Below, piece after piece: positions 30,216 to 41,261 of a DNA stretch of 64,000 nt (its first letter is position 1; each line of letters begins with the position of its first letter). The position numbers and the translations under genes are program-made. Below the pieces are notes generated by a model. It was not told the DNA's origin and made no database searches. It saw only the letters and a program-made list of their open reading frames with translations. Source of the stretch: Prorocentrum cordatum (Eukaryota > Sar > Dinophyceae > Prorocentrales > Prorocentraceae); assembly GCA_963575745.1 (NCBI GenBank), contig CAUYUJ010001375.1:1-64000 (forward strand), written 5' to 3'.

Positions 30216-30725
30216 CTTCAGTGTAGGGGTCCTGGTTGACCCAGGAGGGGGTCCAGCGAGAAGGGGGTGTTGCAATGGACTTGGTGCAATCGATTTGCGC
30301 GGTTGCAACAGAGTTGGGGTGTTCAAGGCACTCTGGTGCGCAGAAGTATTGCTGGATGTTCGCGTGCAGTGCACTAGTTGCATTACAATGCAGTGCCATT
30401 TTCTTGCGCAGCTCATTTTCAATACACTTGCCCCACGTCTATTGCACCACCCCCTTTCAGCCTGACCCCCTTCTGGGTCACGAGGATAATTACGTTCAAG
30501 GGCGTGTAAGGGTTGTGCCAACATTCAGGGTCAGGTCGGCCAGCCCGACCCCATTAGATTCCGATCCTCCGACGATCCTACGCGGCCCGAGGCCTGCATG
30601 TTGCTGCCGTGCATCCCCGGCGCGGCTGGCCCCACCCCGGTCCGACTCCGTGCCGATGCGGCCTGATCCGACACCCGTTCCGATTCGGTCCGACTTACCG
30701 ATTCGCTGATGCTTGGTCCTGACAG
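30216..30725. other. No feature recognised
   Basis: This is mixed sequence; 30530-30710 is rich in CCGAT words similar to those at 33520-33650 and 37740-38160. No gene is supported. Confidence 0.4.
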
Positions 30726-30819
30726 CGACGCACGAGCAGCACAGGCGGCAGCAGCGGTTGCAGCGGCTGACCGCCCAGCAGCCCAGCAGCGGCAGGGGGG
30801 ACGTCAGCAGCAGCCCCAG
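30726..30819 (+). CDS. Possible exon, Gln/Arg-rich
   Basis: The segment lies between CTGACAG and CAG|GC. One frame reads THEQHRRQQRLQRLTAQQ and another reads an Ala/Gln-rich peptide, so the frame is not decided. No linked exons were found. Position 30820 to about 31100 shows nothing further. Confidence 0.25.
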
Positions 30820-31100
30820 GCAGCCTCCGATACGATCCTTTTTCATCATCCGCGGCCCCAGAGCTCCCGACCCTTGCCCCGGGGGCAGTTTCGCGCCCCT
30901 CTGCGCCAAAGGCCGCGCACCGCACCAGGCAGAGACCAGAATATGTCCCGCTGGTCGCTCGTTCCCGATGCACTGCTGCTGGCCCAGGGGCCCGGTGAGG
31001 GGCCCTGGAGGCCGAGACGAAGGATCGCGCCGCAATACGGTGAAGGGATAGTCCCAGGAGGCGCCAGACCCTGGAGGATTCCTCAGCCAATGAGGGCGGC

Positions 31101-31193
31101 GGTGATATCCATGGCCGATCCACGATTGGAGTTCCACTGGCTTCCAGACCGTGGATTCCCGATCTAAGGGTTCCTTCTCCAATGCCCACACCG
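31101..31193 (+). repeat. Dispersed repeat with intact (empty) insertion site
   Basis: The segment from GCGGTGAT to CCCACACCG matches 40529-40607 plus 40797-40819. Here GGTTCCTTCTCCAATG is continuous, whereas in the other copy a foldback element interrupts it. Homology stops where the spliced leader begins. Confidence 0.9.
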
Positions 31194-31215
31194 TCCGTAG
31201 CCATTTTGGCTCAAG
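31194..31215 (+). other. Exact dinoflagellate spliced leader in genomic DNA
   Basis: All 22 bases match the consensus (TCCGTAGCC, then ATTTTGGCTCAAG). The next bases are CT, not GT, so this is not the donor of an SL RNA gene. The ATG of the next gene follows 36 bases later. It is the 5' tip of a reverse-transcribed mature mRNA. Confidence 0.95.
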
Positions 31216-31251
31216 CTGGCTCGGTCCCCCTGCGCGACGAGCGGTGCGAGC

Positions 31252-32613
31252 ATGTTGGCTGCGGGAGTGCCCCTCCGTGGGGCCGCTGGGGCGCGTGCCT
31301 CGGCTGACCGGCTCATCTTCAAGATGAAGGGCGAGCTGAGCGCGGCGAAGCTGGAGCTCGACCGCCTGCGAGGGCTGCTGGACCGTGCAGCTGGCAGCGG
31401 CGGGGGCGCGGCCGAGGGCGAGGCTCGCCACCGCGAAACCATCTCGCGGCCTGCGCTGGTGGCCAGGCTCGCGGGGGACCAGGAGCAGCTGGAGGACCGC
31501 GTGCGCCGCAACGTGGCGTGGCACGCGCAACGCTGCCCCTCGGCCTCGGCGCCTCCAGGCGTTTGGCGGCGCGCCCAGCGAGGCCCGCGCCTCGGGGCCA
31601 GGCGCCCGCGAGGGGGCGCGGGGCTGCGCGCGGACGCCGAGGTTTTCGTGCCTGCAGCTGGGGTCTGGGAGCCGCTGGGTGGCGGCCAAGTTTTTCGCCG
31701 TGAAGCTGCCGAGTTCCTTCCTGGGGCAGGTCGCTGGTTTCCGCGTGCGGATGGGTCAGCCCCCGCGGGCCTCCATTGCACTTGCGATTCGCTGGCATTC
31801 TCCTCGGTGCTCATCGGCGCGACCTGCTTGGAAAAGCACCCTGTGCGGAGGGCTCTGGCGCTGGCGGAGCCGCCTGCCGCCTGCGCCCGATGTTGCAGGC
31901 GGCGGCGCTTTGGGGCCCCTGCGAGGGATGCCTGCTCTGCTGCTGGGGCCGCCGTGGTCGAGCGGGACGCGAAGAGCGAGTGCATCGGCGAGCGCCTCGC
32001 GGAGCTGGAGCAGTGGGCGGGCGCGACTACCCGTCTTTTCGTTCGACGGCCGGCGCGGCTCCGCCATGGCGGTTCCAGCGAGCAGGGCGCGTTCGTGCAG
32101 GTCGTCTTGCAGGGGCAGACACTGGATATTCGGAAGCCCGCTGCCGACTACCTGGCTGCACTCGTTCAGCTGGTCGGCGAGCTTCGCCTCAGCCCGACGG
32201 GACTCGAGGAGATCGAGTCGCTCTCGTTGGGGGCGGAGGCGGAGCTCATCGAGCAGATGGCGCAAGCAGGGGAAGAGGAGGATCGTGCCTTGAACCTGCG
32301 GGAGTTCGAGAGCAGTTTGCTTGCGCTCCTCGATGCGCTAGGAGTGCTCGGCGGCGCAGGCCGCGGAGAGGAGGCGCGCGAGAAGACTGAGTATGAAAAG
32401 CTGGTGCTGCTGCGCGACGTGGAGCCGCGGCGCCTAAGCTGGTTCCGCGGCAGGGTCGCGGCGATGTGGCTGGCGCGGAAAGCGGGGTGGAAAGAGCCAC
32501 CCGAGGACGACGCCGACGCCGACGCCGAGTGGCCTGGCGGCGAGTCCGAGCGCGCGCGTAGGGCGGACGCCAGCGGCGTCGAACCGCGAGGGGACCCTTT
32601 GGCGCGAGAGTGA
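31252..32613 (+). CDS. Retroposed gene of unknown function
   Basis: A single frame of 453 residues starts 36 bases after the spliced leader and has no intron, as expected of a processed copy. Residues about 20-50 (…LIFKMKGELSAAKLELDRLR…) and 60-90 are helical and charged. The middle (about 100-240) is Arg/Pro/Ala-rich and less natural, and another frame is also open there, so a compensated frameshift is possible. Residues about 265-420 are clearly coding (…FVQVVLQGQTLDIRKPAADY…, …EYEKLVLLRDVEPRRLSWFR…), with an acidic tail. No family is recognised. Without its own promoter it may be a pseudogene, but no stop interrupts it. Confidence 0.65.
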   Translation: MLAAGVPLRGAAGARASADRLIFKMKGELSAAKLELDRLRGLLDRAAGSGGGAAEGEARHRETISRPALVARLAGDQEQLEDRVRRNVAWHAQRCPSASAPPGVWRRAQRGPRLGARRPRGGAGLRADAEVFVPAAGVWEPLGGGQVFRREAAEFLPGAGRWFPRADGSAPAGLHCTCDSLAFSSVLIGATCLEKHPVRRALALAEPPAACARCCRRRRFGAPARDACSAAGAAVVERDAKSECIGERLAELEQWAGATTRLFVRRPARLRHGGSSEQGAFVQVVLQGQTLDIRKPAADYLAALVQLVGELRLSPTGLEEIESLSLGAEAELIEQMAQAGEEEDRALNLREFESSLLALLDALGVLGGAGRGEEAREKTEYEKLVLLRDVEPRRLSWFRGRVAAMWLARKAGWKEPPEDDADADAEWPGGESERARRADASGVEPRGDPLARE

Positions 32614-33040
32614 CGCGTGCGGAGCGTAGTCGTTTGTGCCCGCGATTGAATCACATTGCGCGCGCGGGGCCCCAGGGGCCCTTGAAGAGAGAAGCAATGC
32701 CCAAGCCGTATTTGGTTTACTTGTTATGTGCGTTCCTCTTTTGTTCTGCTTGCTTTGTTTTGGGAAGTATGGGGCCGCGGTCGGCGGCAGCAAGCTGCAG
32801 CAGCGGCACGGCGGGCAGCGCGGCGGCAGCGGCGGGAGAGGGGCGAAGCCGAGCAGGGCGCGCGCGAGAGAAAGAGAGAGAAGGGGGAGGAGAAGGAGAA
32901 AAAGAAGGAGGGGGAGGAGGAGGAGGAGGAGGAGGAGGAGGAGGATGAGGAGGAGGAGGAGGAGGAGGAGGAGGAGGAGGAGGAGGAGAAGGAGGAGGGC
33001 GCGCGCGAGAGATAACGAGAGAGGCGATCGCAATACATGG
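32614..33040. repeat. 3' flank and (GAG)n tract
   Basis: A (GAG)n purine run spans about 32905-33000. Frames through it read poly-Glu/Arg/Gly or, inverted, poly-Ser/Leu, and are not taken as genes. Confidence 0.9.
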
Positions 33041-33246
33041 ATCAAAGGGGGCGTGGATTAGCGACGGGTCCTGTTTTCATAGGGGAATCGCGGATTTTCG
33101 CCGCCGAGCGAGGCGGCGCCAGCCGCATTTTGGGGAGGGCGCCTCCCCCGATCCATGGATTTGGCGACCGCGCACCAAATCCATGGGTCGCCAGTGCATG
33201 AGTGCGCGCCCTCGAGAGAGACAAGGAGAGAGGGATCAGCGGTTCA

Positions 33247-33355
33247 AGATTGGGGTCCTGAGGGATGGGGTCCTCAGGATAAGGAGGGATCCGACGGTGG
33301 GTGCACGTTGTTTGAGGCATCTCGTTTTCAGGACCCCATCCTTCAGGACTCCATC
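33247..33355. repeat. Foldback element
   Basis: The left arm GGATGGGGTCCTCAGGAT pairs with the right arm …TTTTCAGGACCCCATCCTTC, and outer words GTCCTGAGG / CTTCAGGAC extend the match. The loop is about 50 bases. Confidence 0.75.
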
Positions 33356-33944
33356 TTGGAACCACCGAGGGGAGGCGGGCGTCGTGCGGCGCCGCGGGAG
33401 ACACCGAGTTATAACCCAGCGCCACCGGACGTGTGGGGAGCCAAACGGGGCGGAGGACGGCAGGGGAGGACGGGCTCCGCGTTTCGACCCCTCGGGCTCG
33501 AGTCGGTGCGATGCTGTGACGGCCTCCGGTGCCGATCCGATCTGCGGATTCCGATCTGGGTTCCAATCTCATCATGGAGGCCTACTCGCTTGCCGATTTC
33601 CGCTGGTCTGATTCATTTCGATCACCGACCCGGCTGATCGATTCGATACTTTGTTAGCCTGAGGGGGATAAGAAGCCACGGATGGACGGCAGGGTCTTGT
33701 CGTGTCGGCGCGGCGGCGCCAGTGGCCCAGAGTCGGCCAACATGGAGCGATTTGGCGATCGAGAAGTCGCCGATCGGTCAAGGCGGATCAATCCACGCGG
33801 TGTCACAATACAACGCCGGGTCGTCACGACACGAGCCTGCCATATATGATCCAGGGCCGATGGTTTGCAGGCCCCCCCCCCGCAGATTGGGATGGGCCCC
33901 AGGATTCCACAGCCCCCCCCTATACGGGATGGGGGGGTCGATGT
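33356..33944. other. No gene recognised
   Basis: Positions 33520-33650 are rich in CCGATT words and resemble 38010-38160. Nothing else is supported. Confidence 0.4.
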
Positions 33945-33948
33945 TGAC

Positions 33949-33985
<37 letters not shown>

Positions 33986-34129
33986 CTGACGACGACGCCG
34001 ACGCCCACGACGACGACACTGACGCCGAGGCCGACGCCGACGACGACGCCGACGCTGACTCCGACGCCGACGACGATGCCGACACCGACGACGACGACGA
34101 CGCTGACGCCGACGCCGACGGAAGACGAC

Positions 34130-34221
<92 letters not shown>

Positions 34222-34275
34222 CTGGCGGCGGCGGTGCTGGCGGCGGCGGCGGCGACGACGACAACGACCTCGACC

Positions 34276-34332
<57 letters not shown>
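33945..34332. repeat. (GAC)n trinucleotide tract
   Basis: About 390 bases of GAC with GCC/GGC variants. Frames read poly-Asp, poly-Thr or poly-Arg and are by-products. Confidence 0.97.
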
Positions 34333-34916
34333 TCCACCATCCACCACGCCACGCCCACCCACAGAGCCACGACCACATCGGGGGGGGGGGGGGCGACCCC
34401 ATTCGCGAGGCCTTCGCGAGGCTCACGGGCCGACCCATCCATTGGAGGGGCGGGCGGAGGGGCGATCCCAATCGCATTGAAGTGGGGGGGGGGCCGAGCC
34501 CTGGATCATACATAAATGGCTTTGTGCGCATCCCGTCAACGTGCGCGGACAAGATGTCTCCTGCAGGCCCTCCTGGGGGCCTCGTGGGGGGTCTCTTGGA
34601 GGCCTCTCTCGGGGGCCTCCCTTGTGGTGACCTGTTGGAGGCCTGATGGACCCCTCTCGGAGGCCTTCCCCCCCCCCTGGGGCTCTCTGGGAATTTTTTG
34701 GGGCCTTCTCGCAGGACCGCCGAGGCGAGCGTGTGAAAGTTTAGGGGCAGCACAGACAGACACGGTGCTTCCCCGGGATGCTGGCCTCCGGGGCCGGCCG
34801 CCAAGGGTGCCCCATACAGGGAGAGGCCGAGGGAGAGGCCGACGCACGGAGGAGGCCCCGCGGCAGCAGGGCGCCCCTGGGACCACACTGGGAGGCTGGG
34901 CCTCGGCCCTCGCTAA
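34333..34916. other. GC-rich spacer, no gene supported
   Basis: A G run at 34380-34393 and GGGGGCCTC words at 34570-34720. No convincing coding sequence. Confidence 0.4.
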
Positions 34917-35147
<231 letters not shown>

Positions 35148-35216
35148 TTAAACAGCAGCAGAGGAGCAGGGAGTCACGGCAATTGTTGGGGGCACAAGCA
35201 GTTACAGAAGCATGGA

Positions 35217-35320
35217 AATTCCGAGGACCGCGCGGGTTCCTCGGATCGGCACTGGGGCCCCTTTGCAAGGGAGGGGTGTCCAGCACCGATCCGAGAAAGT
35301 CGCGCGGCCCTCCGAGTTTT
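35217..35320. repeat. Foldback element of the TCTCGGATCGGCGCTGG family
   Basis: The left arm contains CCGCGCGGG and CTCGGATCGGCACTGG; the right arm carries the inverted equivalents (…CCAGCACCGATCCGAG… and GCGCGGCC). The stem is about 45 bases with several mismatches. Related sequence lies at 49750-49860 and 55968-56102. Confidence 0.75.
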
Positions 35321-35503
35321 TCAGTTTCATGCCATCGCGTATTCCCCAAATGATGCCTTCCAAGGTGTCCAATGCTTCAGTGTTTGCTGTTGTTCCGCGC
35401 CGGCTCCAGGTGATCGTTTTCTCATTCATTGTTTTGCCGATCGGCGCGGGCCCTCGCGCAGCCGCCCCCCAGAGTAGATCTTGGCTGTTTGTGCGCCTGT
35501 TTC

Positions 35504-35868
35504 ATGCAGGCGGATATCTCCCTCGCAGGACGCACTGTTGCAACCAGCCGCACGAAGCAAAGGTCCAGAGCCAGAGAAGGAGGAGGAGGAGGAGGAGGAG
35601 AAGGAGGAGGAGGAGGCGGAGGAGGAGGCGGAGGAGGCGGAGCAGGAGGAAGGCAGGAGGCAAGGAGCAAGGACGAGGAGCGAGGAGGCGGAGCGAGGAC
35701 GGGCCCGGACGCCCGGCACCGCCCCCCCGCGAGGCTGGCGCGCGCGGACCTGCCGAGCCGCGACGTGCCCGTGCCGAAGGAGCTCGTGGAGCACCTCATG
35801 ACGCCCGAGCACCGGCAGCTGCTCTCCGAGGACGGCGGGCGGGTCTCCGGGGGGCCCGCGCGGGCGCG

Positions 35869-35910
<42 letters not shown>

Positions 35911-35949
35911 CACGACCACGGCCACGACCACGACCACGACCACGACCAT

Positions 35950-35996
<47 letters not shown>

Positions 35997-36208
35997 GGAC
36001 CAGGACCAGGACCGCGACCACGGCTACGGCCACGACCACGACGCCGCCCGCCGCCCGCCGCCGACGTCCGACGCCCGACGCCGACGCCGACGCCAGCGAC
36101 GACGACGACCGTGACGACGGCGTCTTGAAGGAGATTGGGCCTGGAGTGAGCACCCAGAACGTACAAGGGTGGTTGCTGGCTAAGCCGAGTCAGGAGCAGT
36201 GGGACTAG
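35504..36208 (+). CDS. Possible KH-like gene fragment with trinucleotide expansions
   Basis: The frame is open from ATG 35504 to TAG 36208. It crosses a (GAG)n tract (35578-35650) and a (GACCAC)n tract (35867-36033). Between them, at about 35735-35850, it reads PSRDVPVPKELVEHLMTPEH then RQLLSEDGGRVSG, which resembles a KH-type RNA-binding segment lacking a clear GxxG loop. The end (…LKEIGPGVSTQNVQGWLLAK…) is also protein-like. Poly-Gly and poly-Thr stretches show that the repeat tracts are read through in this frame. It may be one or more exons rather than a complete gene. Confidence 0.4.
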
Positions 36209-36377
36209 TACGCACGGAGCTCAACACGCGGATTGAAAACGTAGGTCTGCCGCGATGCGTTTGCCCCAAACGTGGGCCAACACGAAGTCCGAACATCTGA
36301 GGAGCAGGAAAGGGTGTGGCCAAGAGTCTCTCGTCGGCTGCAGCCCTGCACGCCGCCACGCTGTCGGCCTCACCCCA
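36209..36377. other. No feature recognised
   Basis: Mixed sequence without a supported gene. Confidence 0.3.
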
Positions 36378-36556
36378 ACATAGTAATACTATATGTGCGT
36401 CGCCCCTCCAGGGGCGACGCGCGCACTGAGAAATCTTATAGTATATGCGTCGTGGCGGGCGCTTTCTGGCCACACCGCTCGGGAAACGATGCACTACAAG
36501 ACGGTTCTACGACATGTTCGGGTCGGACGCGCGCCTCCACGGCGGACACATGGCAC
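36378..36556 (+). repeat. ~180-bp dispersed repeat, copy 1 of 2
   Basis: It aligns with 54672-54856, sharing CAGGGGCGACG, TCTGGCCA, ACATGTT(C/T)GGGTCGGAC and GCGCGCCT/CTCGCGCC words in order. A short hairpin GTCGCCCCT/AGGGGCGAC lies inside. Confidence 0.8.
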
Positions 36557-36678
36557 TAGTTTGTATGTCCCTAGGCCTCCCACGCTGGTCCCGGGCAGGC
36601 CGTGGGCCTAGAGTCGTGTCGTCGCTGTTTCCTGGCTGCCGGGGCCCTCTTCCTCTGTGGCACCCAAGGTCATTGGTC

Positions 36679-37633
36679 CGAAAGATACCCGTACCCGGGG
36701 CCAGCCAGGGTGAGATGGGCCGTCCGGGGGACCGGGCGTTTGCTATTGTGCCTGGTCAGCTTGCCCCGCGCGCGCCAGTGCAGCATCCGCGTGTCAAGAC
36801 GCAACGGCGCGTGTCTGATTGCAGCGACAAGCGCTGGTTTTTTTTAGTGACGTTTCGGGGCATCGTGGTGCGCCCGCGGCTCAAAGCCGCCCATATGTGG
36901 TGGCGCCTGTCCCAATTGATAACAAGATGCGTTTCCTCGCTATCATCCTGGCAACCAATGCGCCTGGGCATGCCCTGAGGAATAACGTTGCAATGTCGCG
37001 CCCCCAGGGGGCCGCACCGGCCACGTTGGGGACGGCTCTGGACGGCATGCGATGTGCTCGAGAGCGTTTTGGGCCTGCCGCCACCTCGGCTAGGTACGGG
37101 GACTTGCCTGAAACCACTGAAACATACCCGGACCTAGCTGGGGTGGAGCTGCGACACCCCGGCTAGGTACGGGTATGTTTTTGGGCTTTCTGGGGGCAAC
37201 CGTTCCTAGCTGGGGTGATCCGCTGACGGCCGTCCAAGGGGGGCGGCCTCTGGCGACCTCGCCCAGCGCTCAGAGCCGCGATGTCTCTGCATCGATCAAT
37301 TCGCGATTGGGTGGTTGTCGCGCTGTGACGTTCGCGCCAGAGTTGTTCGCGTGCACCCCCGAGCGCGCGTTGATTCCTCAACGCCAGGATATGTGTCTCT
37401 GGGGGCGCGCCTCCTATGCAGCTGGTCTACATCTACAGCAACCAACGGGGGGTCGGCCATTCCGCCGATTCGAGCGCACGCGCGATCGGTGCTGACGTGC
37501 GCCTCGAGAGGACACCGGTCTGCAATGCTCGATCGGCCGTCGCTTCTACACTTGTGCAGCCGCCGTCAGCTGCGACGAACCGCCCCCCCAGACCCTTGCC
37601 ACCCTGTCTAGGTAAGGGTACGGGTATCTTTCG
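36679..37633. repeat. Element(s) bounded by inverted ATACCCGTACC motifs
   Basis: An exact 18-bp inverted repeat (CGAAAGATACCCGTACCC at 36679-36696 and its complement at 37616-37633) bounds 955 bp. The inner continuation (…CAGGGTG) also matches. A second pair, CATACCCGGACCTAGCTGGG at about 37124 and its inverted form at about 37155-37175, sits in the middle. This suggests two adjacent or nested elements. No gene is recognised inside. Confidence 0.65.
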
Positions 37634-38221
37634 CGCTCGAGACAAGGGGCCGCCGAGGCGCGGCGCGGAGAGAGGAGGAGGCCGCTGCCGCGGGGAGGCC
37701 TCGGAGCCCATGGCCCGTGCGGGGCTCGTTTCGAGCCTCCCGACTCCGATGTCGATTCGAGTTCGGTCGATTCCGATTCCGACTCGATCCGGCGTCGATC
37801 GGCTTCGATCGATGCGATGCGATTCGATTTCGATAGGTTCGACCTAGGACCTCGATCTTCGAAGTTTCGAAGTCCTCCCCCGCCCCCCCCCCTACACCCC
37901 TCGACGACCTGCGTCTTGCCCGCGGCGTGGACTCCTGGGACCTCCCCGGGGTTCATGTCAATTCCTCCGATTCGACTCGTTTCGATGTCAAAGGTTACCG
38001 GGTCCGATTCGATTCGGCTTGGCGTTCCGACGTGGATTCCGCTTGCTCTTTGGAGGCTTACTGGCGTGCCGATGTCGGCCGATTCTTTTTTTGTTCCCCC
38101 GACTCGGCTTCCGATTTCTGCCGATCCGATCGATTTCGATCGCCGATCCGAGTCGTCGACTTGATTATGAGCTCTCCTTCCCTTGCCCCCTCGCGGCCCG
38201 TGGATCGGGGATTCCCAGACG
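37634..38221. other. CGATTCG-rich spacer
   Basis: Rich in GATTCGA/CCGATT words between 37740 and 38160, similar in part to 33520-33650. No gene is supported. Confidence 0.5.
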
Positions 38222-38345
38222 GTGCGGTGACCGCGCCGCGTGTTGAGCCACCATGGCTTCGGGGTCCCGTCGCGGCTCTGGGACTCGAGTCGTTCTCCGA
38301 GGGCGCCTCGGGCGACGGACGGGATTCCGAGGCCCCCAGACGCTG
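38222..38345 (+). repeat. GGTGACC-family dispersed repeat, copy 1 of 3
   Basis: It shares GGGACTCGAGTCGTTCT and flanking words with 43910-44095 and 58836-59012. Confidence 0.8.
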
Positions 38346-40528
38346 CGGCGACGCACCGCGCTGGGAGGCCTCCTGTTATTCTGGGGTCGCCACGCGGTCC
38401 AGGCACCACGCAGCTCGGGGCCCCGGAGTGGGCCCTCGAAAACTTCGGTGGGGCCTCCGCGTTCGAGGAGAGTCAAAAGGAGGTCGGGCCGCAGCCCTGG
38501 CGCGCCGCCGAGCGAGCTGCGGTTCCCCGGGCACGGGATCCGAGGCGGGGATTGATCCATGATGTCCACCGCCTGGAGGGTCAGTTTTCGGAGCTTCGGC
38601 AGGCGGTGGACGCGGGCATCTTCGGGCCCCCGCGGGGGCCGGCATATATCCATGCCCACCGCCCGCTGCGGCACCAGGACGTCGGTTCCCAGGCGGTGGA
38701 TACGGATAACTCCCCGCCGCGCACGGGAGGCGCGCGGCGAGGGGGGAGACGGGCAGGGCAGAGCCAGATTTCGGCTGGCCCAAGAGGCGCCACAAGAATG
38801 AGCGCTCCGGTCAGAGCGCCGTCGCGTCGCCTGAGGGGCGAAGCGGCGGACGGCTCGGATTAGAACCTTTTGAAGCGGTGGGCTCCCTGGTTCTGTTCGA
38901 CTTGGCTTGTTTTCGGCTCCTGCGGCATTGGTGCCCGGCCCGCTGCAGCGAAAGCGAAAGACGAGGGAATGCAAAGCACACTGCCGCAACTGGGCGGGGA
39001 GGCCTTGCAGAGCCAGGGGTGGGAGCAGGATCCGAAGAGGGAGAAGGGGCAGGAGAAGCAGAAGCAGAGTCCACCCAGACGAGCCACTCCAGAGCTCCCT
39101 GCCCCGAGTCTGGAGACCCCCTCTGACCTCTTCGCCAGACCCCACCCAGAGCCCTCCAAGACACTCAGATCAGGCCCTGCCCCCCGACATCGAACCCCTC
39201 CAAGACAGCTCAAATCCCTACGAACGTGACACCGGCCGTGCAGTGCGGGGGGCGGCGGCCCGTCTTCCCATCCCACCGCCATACGGGGATGGGAAGTTCC
39301 CGAAGACGGAACGGGGTGCGGGCCCCATATCCGGCGGAAATTTACCGTCGCAGAGCATGAAGCTGCCCGCGTTCCCGCACGCACTGAGGGCGGAACGGAT
39401 CGTGCAGCTGGCGGGCCTTGACCTGGGAGGTCCAGAGCGGCCCAAAGCCAGCGGAACGCGGACAGCACAAAGGGACCCCCGTGCAGTTGCGCGCGCGAGC
39501 AGAGCACAGCGCAGGGTGGAGTGGGTGGGCAATGAGACAGCGCCGTGCACCAGGCACGCGCCCAGACCCACGCCGAGCGGCCACGCGCCGCTGACGCGCA
39601 CGAGAGTGCGCCAATCAACCAACCAACCAGCCAGGATGAGGGAGGAGGAGGACGCGGCGTGGCATCCCCACGCCGACTTCCACCGGCCGCGCCGCAGCCC
39701 AAGGCGCGGAGCACAGGAAGCACCCGACAGAGACCAGCAGGGCGCTAGGGAGGGCCTGCGGAGACCCACGGGGACACCCCCGAATCCGCAGCCCCGCTTT
39801 GGGAGCGCCCACGGGCGTGACAGCAAGAAGGCCAGTAGGCAATGAGGCAACAAGTGGCAAATGCACAACACCCCCGCTCCTCAAATTTCCCCGCCCCCCA
39901 AATCGCCGCGCAATCTAGGGGCGACTCAAAATCAAAAGGTGAGCATTATTTCATTATTTTGTTTTGCTTTCGGCGGAACGCCCCCCCCCCCCCTCCCCCC
40001 CCCCCCCCCCGTAGAGAAGTTCCGGGCTGATTTTGGCACCTGCTTCAATCGATCGGACGAACTACAGGGGCCGGCGCCCCCCCCCCTCCCCCGGTAGAAA
40101 CTCGACTCGCTGATGTGTGCAACTGTGCGCATTTTATCGTGCTACTCTTCTGGAACCACAACGAAAGGGCTCAGGGGCGCCGGGCCCGATCGCCAGAAAG
40201 CACGCCTCCGGCTGGGCCCTCCCCTGTTATGCCAGCGACGGCCTCGTGGAATCATAAATAGGTGATCCCTAGCAATTCTGGCACAGGCTTGCCAAATCAC
40301 GCATAGCCTTGGCGCATCCCCCCTAGGATTCCCTCATCGGCATCTCCCACAGGATTCCCCACATGATTCAATCGGAGGCATTGACTACGGGCCGAAAGCC
40401 GGACCCCCCCCCCTCCCCCCCATGCGCCTAAAGCCGGAACCCAGAATAAAAAAATGCTCACAAGAGGCATCATAGCCTCATCATTGACCGTTCTCGTTGG
40501 CATTTATGCTTTGCGTCACCACCGATCA
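38346..40528. other. GC-rich region without a supported gene
   Basis: Several frames of 80-310 codons are open on both strands but none is clearly better than its mirror. Inverted GCCTGG/CAGGCGGTGGA words occur at 38566-38700. A polyC run lies at 39981-40010. I see no recognisable domain. Confidence 0.4.
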
Positions 40529-40819
40529 GCGGTGATGTCCATGGCCGATTCACGATTGGAGTCCCGCTGGCTTCCAGACCCTGGAGTCCTTATCTGAGGG
40601 TTCCTTCTCGGACGCCGGGCAAGGGCTGCTAAATCCGTGGCTGCTAAAATCGACCTCCGGGAAGTTGTCTTCGCCCTTCCGGGAAGAAGCCCGTTGACTG
40701 TTTCGCGTGCCGCGCCTCATTCCGGGAAGCTGTTTTTTCCTTCCGGGAGGGCCGTTTTAGCAGCCGCGGTTTTAGCAGCCCTCGCCCAGCTTCCGACCTT
40801 CTCCAATGCCCACACCGTG
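40529..40819 (+). repeat. Dispersed repeat interrupted by a foldback element
   Basis: The two parts 40529-40607 and 40797-40819 together match 31101-31193. The interval between them is the inserted element described separately. Confidence 0.9.
40608..40796. mobile_element. MITE-like element with 45-bp terminal inverted repeats
   Basis: It is 189 bp long. Arms 40608-40652 and 40752-40796 begin TCGGA and share GGGCTGCTAAA…GGCTGCTAAAA with about seven mismatches. It is flanked by CCTTC on both sides (40603-40607 and 40797-40801), a 5-bp target duplication. The related locus at 31171-31180 has a single CCTTC and no insert. It is non-coding, so a partner transposase elsewhere is inferred. Confidence 0.9.
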
Positions 40820-41255
40820 GCCGCCGGCCTGGGTCTGCCCACCGCCGGGGCCGGGGGGAGCCGCCGCTGGGAACCCCCGCGGGCGGGCGGCGCAGAAAGC
40901 AGGCGGCCCGCGGGCTCGCGACCGCCCCCACCTCGGCCGCCGGAGCGGGCGTGGCCCCCCCGTGGCGTCGCACGCCGCGCCCCCGCGTGCCTCCGCTGCG
41001 CGGCACGCGCGCGCCCGGCGCGCGCTCGGAGAGCTCTATAGGAAGCAGCGCCCGCGCCGTGCCCGCAGGGGGTGGCCACCCGCTGCGGGTCCGCGGGCCC
41101 GGGCCCTGCCGCGGCGCCGCGGCCGACGTCGGCACGGCGCCCGCCCGCCCGCCGGCGGCCACCCGTATAGAGAGCGCCCCCGGCGCCGCCGGAGCACGCG
41201 TGCGGGGAGGCCCGCGGCCGAGAGCAGCAGCTCGGGGGAGGGCTCGGGGGGGGAA
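40820..41255. other. Very GC-rich spacer
   Basis: Arg/Pro/Ala-rich frames are open on both strands; I cannot support a gene. Confidence 0.4.
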
Positions 41256-41261
41256 TCACCA

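Noticed and set aside
31194-31215. Interpretation as a spliced-leader RNA gene
   Set aside because: The leader is not followed by GT or an SL RNA intron region; a coding frame follows instead.
33654-34888. Long Val-, Asp- or Arg-rich frames on both strands
   Set aside because: They are translations of the (GAC)n tract with short GC-rich flanks.
38860-39864. Overlapping frames of about 290-310 codons on both strands
   Set aside because: Neither strand shows a recognisable domain or better composition, so no gene was called.
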